A stretch of 14,903 nucleotides of DNA from Firmicutes bacterium UBA994 (lineage in GTDB: Bacteria; Bacillota; UBA994), in assembly GCA_002292025.1 (NCBI GenBank), contig DBBC01000099.1:9170-24072 (forward strand), written 5' to 3'. Below are positions 7,916-14,572 of this stretch, piece by piece. Under the pieces are notes generated by a model, which was not told the DNA's origin, did no database searches, and saw only the letters and a list, made by a program, of their open reading frames with translations. The translations under genes and the position numbers were made by a program. How positions within the stretch are numbered: the first letter of the stretch is position 1; each line of letters begins with the position of its first letter.

Positions 7916-7983
7916 TGTCACAGCGAGACATAGGCGTGTTATACAACGCGTTCAAAGGTCAAGCTGAATGGAGGATAGAGCCA
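7916..7983 (+). other. mraY-ftsW junction, at the usual murD position
   Basis: The 68 bp between the mraY stop and the preferred ftsW start hold no separate gene. In the ftsW frame the stretch is open, starting from an overlapping GTGATG at 7912-7917 that would couple to the mraY stop. It would add 24 residues (beginning MMSQRDIG) to FtsW, with no resemblance to known FtsW N-termini or to MurD. The GGAGG at 7970-7974 is the Shine-Dalgarno for the ATG at 7984. In most Bacillota clusters murD lies here, so this may be a deletion or relocation junction. That is inference. Confidence 0.5.
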
Positions 7984-9084
7984 ATGAAAGCCAAACGCCA
8001 TTCTCTCGACTACACTCTGCTGGTGGCGATCCTCGCACTCCTATGTATGGGCTTGGTAATGGTATTCAGTGCCAGCACCTCGCTGTCATACACTCTCGTC
8101 GGGCACAGGTGGCATTTTATTGTTAGGCAGATCATGTGGACAATATTGGGCGTCGTTGTTCTGTACGCAACCAGCCGTGTCAATTACCGCAAGTGGCAAT
8201 CATTGACTGGCCTAGGCATTATTTGTACTATCATCCTGCTGCTACTGGTGTGGATGCCCGGTTTAGGGGTGACGATTCAAGGGTCTTCCCGGTGGATAGA
8301 CTTAGGCATAGTGAGGGTGCAGCCATCAGAGATCGCGAAAATGACACTGATAATCTGGCTGGCAGACAGATTGGCTAAGCGCACAAGAAGGCTCACTTCG
8401 TTTGTGTTCGGCACACTGCCGTTGCTGGCCGTGATGGGATTTATAGCGTCGCTCATCGTACTTCAGCCTGACCTTGGCACGGCAGTGGCCATTATGCTAG
8501 CGGTTGGCTTAATGCTATTTGTAGCTGGGCTTCCTTGGACACAAGTTCTTGGGCTAGGAGGGGCTGGGGCAGCGCTATTGGCGTGGTTGATTCGTATTGC
8601 ACCTTACCGTTTCGAACGCTACCTAGCGTTCTTAAACCCATGGAAGGACCCTCTGGATACCGGCTACCAAATTATTCAGTCGCTGTACGCCATCGCCATG
8701 GGGGGGCTGGCAGGGCGCGGTTGGGGCGGAGGACTGCAGAAACAGTTCTTCTTGCCGGAGCCGCATAACGACTTTATTTTTTCCACCATTGCCGAAGAAT
8801 TGGGATTTATTGGGGGGACAGTGGTCATCTTTCTCTTCGCCTTAGTTGCGGTACGTGGGGTACACGTGGCTATGCGTGCGCCGGACCGCTTCGCCGCGCT
8901 CGTGGCCGTAGGCATTACCGGCATGGTGGTGTCACAGGCGATGATCAACCTCGCGGTGGCCATGGGTGCTGTCCCGGTAACAGGTATCACTCTCCCGCTA
9001 GTCAGTTATGGGGGCGCGTCCACAGTAGTTGTGATGGCCTCACTCGGAATTCTGCTCAACATCTCAAAACACGTCATTGAATGA
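7984..9084 (+). CDS. ftsW: SEDS-family septal peptidoglycan glycosyltransferase FtsW/SpoVE
   Basis: SEDS proteins polymerise lipid II into glycan strands and pair with a class B PBP, here probably the one encoded at 2010-4088. The ATG at 7984 is preceded by GGAGG (7970-7974) at 9 nt and gives 366 residues, the length of B. subtilis SpoVE. About ten transmembrane segments are visible. Conserved loops include SSRWIDLGIVRVQPSEIAK, the LQPDLGTA segment, PEPHNDFIFSTIAEELGFIG with D263 at the catalytic aspartate position, and ITLPLVSYGGAS near the C-terminus. The frame is open back to 7912, so a longer form with 24 more residues cannot be excluded. FtsW and SpoVE cannot be separated from sequence alone; FtsW is chosen because no sporulation genes are present here. 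Confidence 0.92.
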   Translation: MKAKRHSLDYTLLVAILALLCMGLVMVFSASTSLSYTLVGHRWHFIVRQIMWTILGVVVLYATSRVNYRKWQSLTGLGIICTIILLLLVWMPGLGVTIQGSSRWIDLGIVRVQPSEIAKMTLIIWLADRLAKRTRRLTSFVFGTLPLLAVMGFIASLIVLQPDLGTAVAIMLAVGLMLFVAGLPWTQVLGLGGAGAALLAWLIRIAPYRFERYLAFLNPWKDPLDTGYQIIQSLYAIAMGGLAGRGWGGGLQKQFFLPEPHNDFIFSTIAEELGFIGGTVVIFLFALVAVRGVHVAMRAPDRFAALVAVGITGMVVSQAMINLAVAMGAVPVTGITLPLVSYGGASTVVVMASLGILLNISKHVIE

Positions 9085-9092
9085 GGGATACT

Positions 9093-10229
9093 ATGCAAAA
9101 GCTACGCGTCATACTGGCGGGCGGGGGTACCGGTGGGCATATCTATCCTGCCATTGCTTTGGCCAAAGAAATCGAGACGCGATACGCTGAGCCTGAGATT
9201 CTGTTTGTGGGCGCGGCTCGTGGCATGGAGCGAGAGCTAGTACCGGCAGCCGGATTCAGGTTGACAACCCTAGAGATAATTTCGTTCCCACGCCGCTTTT
9301 CGCTGCAGCAAGCCCAAAGTGGGTGGAAGGCATTCCGCGCGTTATTGGCCGCATGTGCCTTACTGCGTAAATTTTCGCCGCATGTGGTAGTGGGGACAGG
9401 CGGATATGCTGCGGGGCCCTTAGTACTGGCCGCGGCCCTGCTTGGATTCCCGACCCTTATACATGAGCAGAATGCCTTCCCGAGCCTAACTAATCGTATT
9501 TTGGGCAGATTCGTGGGTGGCATAGCCGTGAGTCACGCTGCGGCGCGGGACTACTTCGCCGCTGCGAAGGTGAAGGTCACAGGGAATCCCTTGCGGTCAG
9601 AGCTGTTTACTGTAGACAGGCAAAGCGCACGCCACTCCCTTGGCTTAAGTGAAGAAGAGAGTCTCGTGGTTGTAGTGGGAGGCAGCGGCGGTGCACAGGC
9701 TCTTAACCAAGCTGTGATAGATGCCTATTCCGCGCTGGCGCAGGCGGGGATAGTCGTCTACCATGTAGCGGGCAAGCGACATTACGCTTCGACATTGCAT
9801 GCGGCGCAGCGATTCCCGTCCCGATTGATACGCGTTATAGACTACGCCGCGAACATGCCCGAGGTGCTGTCGGCGGCTGACCTTGTGGTCTCGCGTGCCG
9901 GCGGGATTACCGCAGAGCTTTCCTTATTGGGCAAACCTGCCATCCTTATCCCTCTCCCTACAGCTCCTAATGACCATCAGTTGCACAATGCTCGCGCTGT
10001 AGAGAGTGTCGGGGGGGCCATACTAATCGAAGAACGCTTTCTCGACGGGAAAGTCTTGGCACAGACGATTTGGGATGTCGTAAGCGACCCCTTGCGCCTA
10101 AAGGAAATGAGTGCGAAAAGCAAGACACTGGCTTTGCCTAACGCCACGCGTGACCTTTGTGATTTTATGGAGCACGTTATGTGTTGCAAAAAAATAAAAA
10201 AAGAAAAATTTAAAACAAAAAAAGAATGA
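9093..10229 (+). CDS. murG: UDP-GlcNAc:lipid I N-acetylglucosaminyltransferase MurG
   Basis: MurG is a peripheral membrane GT-B glycosyltransferase that adds GlcNAc to lipid I to give lipid II. From the ATG at 9093 the product is 378 residues. GGGTGGHIYPA at residues 10-20 is the first glycine loop. HEQNAFPSLTNR follows in the N-domain, then GGSGGAQALNQ, and SRAGGITAELSLLGKPAILIP near 267-287 forms the UDP-GlcNAc site. GAGGG at 9083-9087 precedes 9093 by 5 nt; an in-frame ATG at 9081 overlaps the ftsW stop (ATGA) and is an alternative. The normal protein appears to end at about EHVM. The last 15 residues (CCKKIKKEKFKTKKE) are encoded by an A-rich tract and look like an added basic tail. Confidence 0.94.
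   Translation: MQKLRVILAGGGTGGHIYPAIALAKEIETRYAEPEILFVGAARGMERELVPAAGFRLTTLEIISFPRRFSLQQAQSGWKAFRALLAACALLRKFSPHVVVGTGGYAAGPLVLAAALLGFPTLIHEQNAFPSLTNRILGRFVGGIAVSHAAARDYFAAAKVKVTGNPLRSELFTVDRQSARHSLGLSEEESLVVVVGGSGGAQALNQAVIDAYSALAQAGIVVYHVAGKRHYASTLHAAQRFPSRLIRVIDYAANMPEVLSAADLVVSRAGGITAELSLLGKPAILIPLPTAPNDHQLHNARAVESVGGAILIEERFLDGKVLAQTIWDVVSDPLRLKEMSAKSKTLALPNATRDLCDFMEHVMCCKKIKKEKFKTKKE
10188..10226 (+). repeat. A-rich low-complexity tract overlapping the 3' end of murG
   Basis: By hand count, thirty-two of these 39 bases are A, with four T, two G and one C. The style resembles the spacer at 1488-1603: long A runs broken by single C, G or T. Here the tract lies inside the open frame of murG and encodes its lysine-rich tail. 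A run of six A follows at 10234-10239, with purine-rich sequence (AAGGAAAGGC and similar) up to 10290. Confidence 0.75.
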
Positions 10230-10298
10230 TCCACAAAAAACACTAAGGAGTACCACAAGGAAAGGCAAAAGAAAGGCTAATGAAAGGCAGGTGCTGCA
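10230..10298 (+). other. murG-ftsQ junction with orphan Shine-Dalgarno, at the usual murC/murB position
   Basis: The 69 bp spacer is A- and G-rich and holds no gene of recognisable size. It contains a near-perfect Shine-Dalgarno, TAAGGAG at 10244-10250, with no ATG, GTG or TTG at a usable distance. A ten-codon frame (ATG 10280 to TAA 10310-10312, MKGRCCSGEQ) starts within it and overlaps the ftsQ start, but nothing supports its being a gene. In related clusters murC and/or murB lie here. An orphan ribosome-binding site would fit loss of a gene from this point, which is inference. Confidence 0.5.
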
Positions 10299-11021
10299 GT
10301 GGGGAGCAGTAAATATCTGCGCCGGACTTTGATCGCGGTTTCACTCTTGTTTTTAGTCTACTGGCTGATAGTGGGGTCAACTGTGGTTTTCACCATAGAA
10401 ACGATCGAAGTCTTAGGGGCGGAAACTCTGTCGGCGCAACAAGTAAGCGAGGTGGCGGGCGTGTGGAAAGGCGCCCCACTCCTTGGACTCAAGCTAAAGG
10501 AAATAGAAGGGAGGCTTCTGGCGGATCCGCGCATTTTAAGAGCTGAAGCGACTCGCGTGCTCCCCACCAAACTGCGCCTACGCATTGAAGAGAGCATAGG
10601 ACTAGCTGTGCTGCCTTATCACGTCGGGTTCATCGAAATTGATCGAAGCGGCAGAATCGTATCCATTGTGCCGAACTTTAGTTTAGTTAATCTACCTATC
10701 ATCACCGGCCTCTCGGTGTCGAATGTCGTGTTAGGTAGTACACTTACGGGGGAGGTGTTTGAGGGCGCGAGAGATGCAATGGCCGCTATTCCCAGTAGTG
10801 TCAGGGCGCGCACCTCTGAGCTGCATATTACGCCCGCAGGTGAGATGTGGTTGACTACCACCGACAATATAAGGGTAAGAATCGGCGCTCCTCATGGCGC
10901 ACCGGCAAGGCTTGCTTTGCTCTCCGCCGTACTCTATGCTTATGATAATAAGGGATTGTCCCCTGCCACCGTGGCATACATCGACATGACGGGAGAGGTC
11001 CCCGTGTATAAAGGAAGGTAA
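10299..11021 (+). CDS. ftsQ: Cell division protein FtsQ/DivIB
   Basis: FtsQ/DivIB is a bitopic membrane protein of the divisome that holds the FtsL-DivIC subcomplex outside the membrane. The 240-residue product has a short basic head, a transmembrane segment at about residues 10-31 and a POTRA domain at about 32-100 (TIETIEVLGAETLSAQQV through LPTKLRLRIEE). An FtsQ-type beta domain follows, with IEIDRSGRIV and a late TVAYIDM segment. The GTG at 10299 follows AGGTG (10289-10293) with a 5-nt gap, a weaker site than those of its neighbours. A better TAAGGAG lies too far upstream, at 10244. The product starts the block of division genes and is followed after 4 bp by the DUF881 gene. Confidence 0.88.
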   Translation: MGSSKYLRRTLIAVSLLFLVYWLIVGSTVVFTIETIEVLGAETLSAQQVSEVAGVWKGAPLLGLKLKEIEGRLLADPRILRAEATRVLPTKLRLRIEESIGLAVLPYHVGFIEIDRSGRIVSIVPNFSLVNLPIITGLSVSNVVLGSTLTGEVFEGARDAMAAIPSSVRARTSELHITPAGEMWLTTTDNIRVRIGAPHGAPARLALLSAVLYAYDNKGLSPATVAYIDMTGEVPVYKGR

Positions 11022-11025
11022 TCAA

Positions 11026-11742
11026 GTGAGGGGAAGTTCACGCTTAGTATTAACGGCTGTCAGCGTGGCTATCGGGATACTGTTGGCAATACAAATCAGA
11101 AGTGCTGGGGAACTGACTTCCACAGTGCCTGATCTGCGCACTAGCGAAATGCGAGTTATGCTCATGGAAGCCATGCGGCACAATCAAGTTTTGCAGGAAG
11201 ACCTTGAGGCGCTGCGGCAAAAGGTGCGAGAGTATGAGCGCACCGTGACGCAAGGTGTGGGTGCTTTGGGCTTGCTGCGCACAGAACTTGACAGAGCGCG
11301 GCTGTTGGCAGGCATCACTCCGGTGAGAGGCCCTGGGCTGGTTGTTACCCTAAGCGACAGCAAGAAGCCAGCGGTGCAGGGCGACGACCCTAGGCTGTTT
11401 GTCATACACGATGAGGATATCCTGAAATTGATCAACGTACTCAGGGCGGCAGGAGCGGAGGCGCTTTCCATTAACGGTGAGAGGTTGCTGGCCACAACTG
11501 AAATTCACTGCGCAGGACCAACCGTTTCCATAAACAATATGCGGATTGCTCCTCCGTTTGTCGTGTCAGCGATAGGGAATGCAGCCGCCATGGAGAGTTC
11601 ATTGCGCATGCGCGGCGGCATAGTAGAAGTATTGGGTTACTTTGGCATGGAGGTTACAATTACGCAACACAACGCGCTGGAGATTCAAGGCTACACGCGC
11701 CCCTTGCGCTTTGAATGGGCTAAGCCTATTGAAGGGAGATAG
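11026..11742 (+). CDS. DUF881 family membrane-anchored protein (YlxW/YlxX-like)
   Basis: This family is found next to divIB, sbp and ftsA in many Bacillota and has no firmly established reaction; a role in division or envelope function is inferred from context. The 238-residue product has an N-terminal transmembrane helix at about 7-24 and a coiled coil at about 40-92 (NQVLQEDLEALRQKVREYE). The DUF881 domain spans about 95-236 and includes the recognisable VRGPGLVVTLSDS, VIHDEDILKLINVLRAAGAEA, INGERLLATTEIHCAGPT and PFVVSAIGN segments. The GTG at 11026 has GGAAGG at 11013-11018. Spacers to the neighbouring genes are 4 bp on each side, so it is surely co-transcribed with them. Confidence 0.9.
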   Translation: MRGSSRLVLTAVSVAIGILLAIQIRSAGELTSTVPDLRTSEMRVMLMEAMRHNQVLQEDLEALRQKVREYERTVTQGVGALGLLRTELDRARLLAGITPVRGPGLVVTLSDSKKPAVQGDDPRLFVIHDEDILKLINVLRAAGAEALSINGERLLATTEIHCAGPTVSINNMRIAPPFVVSAIGNAAAMESSLRMRGGIVEVLGYFGMEVTITQHNALEIQGYTRPLRFEWAKPIEGR

Positions 11743-11746
11743 CCGG

Positions 11747-12082
11747 ATGCTGTTACCACTGTTTGGCCTGCTCTTAGGGTTGACTCTAGGATTCTTTCTT
11801 GAATTTTCAGTGCCGCCGCATCTTGCGCCGTACACCGCAGTGGCGTTGTTGGCTGCCTTTGATTCTTTGCTTGGGGGGCTGCGGGCGGCGCTTGAAAAAC
11901 ATTTTGACGACAACATCTTTGTTACCGGTTTGCTCAGCAATACGCTCTTGGCTGCACTGCTGGCTTTTGTCGGCGACCGCATCGGCATTAACCTCTATTT
12001 GGCCGCACTAGTTGCCTTTGGTGTAAGGATATTCCAAAATCTAGCTCTCATACGGCGCCTAGTTTTGGTGCGCAGCAAATAA
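11747..12082 (+). CDS. sbp: Small basic protein Sbp (DUF1290 family)
   Basis: The product is a 111-residue membrane protein of the DUF1290 family, called small basic protein in B. subtilis, where it lies upstream of ftsA. Its molecular function is not established. Hydrophobic segments lie at about residues 3-19, 27-45, 60-76 and 80-93. Between them are the family-typical YTAVALLAAFDSLLGGLRA and NTLLAALLAFVGDRIGINLY stretches, and the C-terminus is arginine-rich (IRRLVLVRSK). The ATG at 11747 has GAAGGGAG at 11731-11738 with 8 nt spacing and begins 4 bp after the DUF881 stop. The frame is open further upstream, but those starts lie inside the DUF881 gene. Confidence 0.9.
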   Translation: MLLPLFGLLLGLTLGFFLEFSVPPHLAPYTAVALLAAFDSLLGGLRAALEKHFDDNIFVTGLLSNTLLAALLAFVGDRIGINLYLAALVAFGVRIFQNLALIRRLVLVRSK

Positions 12083-12139
12083 AATAAAAAGAGGGGATTG
12101 CAGCACGCTGCCGAAGCAATGCCTACTGGAGGTGATGGG

Positions 12140-13345
12140 ATGCCACGAGAGGTGATTGGTGCCTTAGATATTGGTACATCCACTACACGCTGTGTTTTGG
12201 CGGAAGTTGCCAGCCGCGGTGAGTTACGTGTAGTAGGGATGTGCCAGCGCTCCAGTCAGGGTATGCGCAAAGGTCAGGTTGTTGATGTAGATGCTTGTGC
12301 CCGCATCGTGCGAGAAGTATTCACATCTGCCGTACGAATGGCGGGAGTAAGAGTCGTTGATGTACATGTAGCTTTGTCACCTCTGCATGCGTCGCTGCAG
12401 GCTACACGCGGCGTCGTCACGGTGCAAAGTGACAAATACGAAGTAAGCGACGATGACGTGCTCAAGGTGATACAGGCTGCCAAAATGCCAGCTCTCCCCC
12501 CAAACAGGGAAATTATAGACATTATCCCAAGACAATATATATTGGACGGATATGGTGGACTAAAGGACCCCTCACGCATGGTGGGGATGACGCTGGAATT
12601 GGACGCCTCAGTAGTTGTGGGAAGTCTCACGGCCCTGTCGACTTTGCGGCGCACTGTCGAGCAAGCAGGGTATTCCGTTGCTTCTTTTGTGTTAAAACCA
12701 CTGGCCTTAGGTGCTCTCGTGCTGACCCCTGATGAGCGTGAGCTGGGAGTGCAGCTTGTCGATATCGGAGCGGGCGTGACGGAGGTGTCTTACTTTGAGG
12801 GGGGAACACTCAAAGCCATCTGCGTAGTGCCCATTGGGGGGCGTAACATCTCCAATGACCTAGCCGTCGGTCTAAAGATTAGTCTGTCTACCGCCGAGAA
12901 GATTAAGACTGAAGTAGACTGGTTTTCTATGCCAGATGACAAGATATTCGACTTGCAAACATTTGGGCATGTAGAATCACGTCAGCTGCAGGCCCAGGGC
13001 GTTCTCGATGTCCTAGAACCACGCCTAGAAGAATTGTTACAGTTGATTCGCCAGCAGGGAGCAAGTATGAGCGGTCGGGACCATCCCTTGGCTGGGACAG
13101 TGCTCACGGGAGGCGCGCTGCGGACAAAGGCCTTGGCACACTTGGCGGAGCTTTACCTCGGCGGAGGCGCGCGAATGAAGGTGGCGGCCGTAGGGGCCGT
13201 CGACGACCCTAGTCTCAACACGGCTTTCGCGGTAGCTGCTTATGCTGTCTCACGGCTCTGGCCCGCACAACCTATGCACTCCGGCAAGATGCTAAGCGGC
13301 GTATGGTCTAAGGCCAAAGGGATTTGGCAAAATCTTTGGGAATAG
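12140..13345 (+). CDS. ftsA: Cell division protein FtsA
   Basis: FtsA is an actin-like ATPase that tethers FtsZ filaments to the membrane. From the ATG at 12140 the product is 401 residues. The phosphate-1 loop is LDIGTSTTR (D10), phosphate-2 is VDIGAGVTE (207-215), and the adenosine motif is LTGGALRT (322-329). The SHS2 (1C) domain lies between about 85 and 160. The last 16 residues (SGVWSKAKGIWQNLWE) form the amphipathic membrane-targeting helix, with three tryptophans. GGAGG (12128-12132) lies 7 nt before 12140. An in-frame TTG at 12098 and ATG at 12119 would add residues unlike the family. It lies 18 bp upstream of ftsZ, its direct partner. Confidence 0.95.
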   Translation: MPREVIGALDIGTSTTRCVLAEVASRGELRVVGMCQRSSQGMRKGQVVDVDACARIVREVFTSAVRMAGVRVVDVHVALSPLHASLQATRGVVTVQSDKYEVSDDDVLKVIQAAKMPALPPNREIIDIIPRQYILDGYGGLKDPSRMVGMTLELDASVVVGSLTALSTLRRTVEQAGYSVASFVLKPLALGALVLTPDERELGVQLVDIGAGVTEVSYFEGGTLKAICVVPIGGRNISNDLAVGLKISLSTAEKIKTEVDWFSMPDDKIFDLQTFGHVESRQLQAQGVLDVLEPRLEELLQLIRQQGASMSGRDHPLAGTVLTGGALRTKALAHLAELYLGGGARMKVAAVGAVDDPSLNTAFAVAAYAVSRLWPAQPMHSGKMLSGVWSKAKGIWQNLWE

Positions 13346-13363
13346 TCTGGGGGAGGGATCACG

Positions 13364-14425
13364 ATGGAGGAATGGGATTTGGAGTTTAGTCCATTTGCTA
13401 GGATTAAAGTGGTGGGAGTTGGCGGGGGGGGCAATAACGGCGTCAACCGCATGATTGACGCCGGACTTAAGGGAGCGGAGTTTATCGCTATTAACACGGA
13501 TGCCCAAGCGCTGGCATCCTCGAGAGCAACGCATAAAGTGCAAATTGGGGAGAATCTGACTCGAGGGCTGGGTGCGGGGTCTAACCCAGACATCGGGGTG
13601 AAGGCGGCGGAAGAGAGCCGTGACTTGATTGTGAAGGCCATTAAAGGCGCAGACATGGTCTTTATCACTGCCGGTATGGGCGGCGGAACAGGTACAGGCG
13701 CGGCCCCGATTGTCGCTGAAGTGGCACGGGAAATGGGTGCGCTTACAGTCGGCGTCGTCACTAAACCGTTCTCCATAGAGGGGCGCAAACGCCTCACTCA
13801 GGCAGAGCGCGGCATAGCAGCACTTAAGGAAAAGGTGGACGCCATCATTACTATTCCCAACGATCGCTTGCTCCAGGTTGTGGATAGGAAGGCCACGTTG
13901 GCAGAGGCTTTTCGCATCGCGGACGATGTTCTCCGACAAGGCGTGCAAGGCATCTCCGATGTCATAATGATACCTGGACTGATTAACGTTGATTTTGCGG
14001 ACGTGAAGACCGTGATGTCCAATGCGGGCTCCGCTCTCATGGGTATAGGCGTTGCCTCGGGCGAAGGAAGGGCTATGGAAGCAGCCAAGCAAGCGATGTC
14101 CAGCCCGCTGTTGGAAACAACAATTGACGGCGCGAGTGGGTTACTCGTCAGTTTCACCGGGGGCAACTCGATGGGTCTGCATGAGATTAACGAGGCAGCT
14201 GATACAGTTCGCGCTACGGTAGATCCCGATGCCAACATCATCCTCGGGGCGGTGATTGACGACAACCTAGGCGCGGAAATGCGAGTCACGGTGATCGCCA
14301 CCGGATTTGACGGACGAAAACCCCGCGGACGTTTCCATGACAGTCTCATACTATTGACTGCTGACGACGGACAGCTTGACATTCCCACATTTATGCGCAA
14401 GAAACGCTTGCAAGAGAAGCCATAG
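13364..14425 (+). CDS. ftsZ: Cell division protein FtsZ
   Basis: FtsZ is the tubulin-like GTPase that forms the cytokinetic Z-ring at mid-cell. The 353-residue product has the N-terminal glycine-rich GVGGGGNNGVNRMI, the tubulin signature GGGTGTG at 106-112, and the T7 catalytic loop N208-V-D210-F-A-D213. The globular core ends near ATGF (312-315). The linker is only about 23 residues (316-338). The conserved C-terminal peptide DIPTFMRKKRL (339-349) is the docking site for FtsA and similar partners. GGGAGG (13351-13356) lies 7 nt before the ATG at 13364. NNG replaces the more usual NNA in the first loop, a minor change. Confidence 0.98.
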   Translation: MEEWDLEFSPFARIKVVGVGGGGNNGVNRMIDAGLKGAEFIAINTDAQALASSRATHKVQIGENLTRGLGAGSNPDIGVKAAEESRDLIVKAIKGADMVFITAGMGGGTGTGAAPIVAEVAREMGALTVGVVTKPFSIEGRKRLTQAERGIAALKEKVDAIITIPNDRLLQVVDRKATLAEAFRIADDVLRQGVQGISDVIMIPGLINVDFADVKTVMSNAGSALMGIGVASGEGRAMEAAKQAMSSPLLETTIDGASGLLVSFTGGNSMGLHEINEAADTVRATVDPDANIILGAVIDDNLGAEMRVTVIATGFDGRKPRGRFHDSLILLTADDGQLDIPTFMRKKRLQEKP

Positions 14426-14444
14426 AAGCGGCATCACACAATGC

Positions 14445-14494
14445 ATGTCGACACCCCCTCGGCAGCATGACCCTGCTCGCTGGGGTGTTGATGT
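14445..14494 (+). terminator. Imperfect hairpin after ftsZ, possible terminator or attenuator
   Basis: Bases 14445-14457 can pair with 14482-14494. The core ACACCCC/GGGGTGT is perfect, extended outward by A-T, T-A and C-G pairs and four G-T wobbles. An inner GCAG/CTGC stem (14462-14465 with 14473-14476) closes a 7-nt loop. It lies 20 bp after the ftsZ stop, where the dcw transcript could end before nrdR. Only a weak T stretch (14497-14499) follows, so it is not a classic intrinsic terminator and may instead protect an mRNA end. Confidence 0.4.
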
Positions 14495-14572
14495 CGTTTG
14501 ACAATGGCTTACAGAATTGCAACGAGCCCGGCAAGTCCGCTTGAAGACTCACTATGCGGAGGTGAAACAGAA

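Noticed and set aside
12100..12111. GCAGCACGCTGC inverted repeat between sbp and ftsA
   Set aside because: Only a four-bp stem with a four-nt loop and no T-tract; too weak to call a regulatory or terminator element.
12098..12139. Longer ftsA start at TTG 12098
   Set aside because: The GAGGGG upstream is only 1 nt away and the added residues are not FtsA-like; ATG 12140 has GGAGG 7 nt upstream.
13292..14400. Long reverse-strand open frames opposite ftsZ (13292-14092 and 13798-14400)
   Set aside because: They lie fully antisense to a certain ftsZ, have no Shine-Dalgarno or recognisable domain, and reflect the codon bias of the sense strand.
14498..14503. TTGACA resembling a -35 box upstream of nrdR
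   Set aside because: No acceptable -10 hexamer lies 16-18 bp downstream (sequence around 14520-14527 is AACGAGCC), so no promoter is called.
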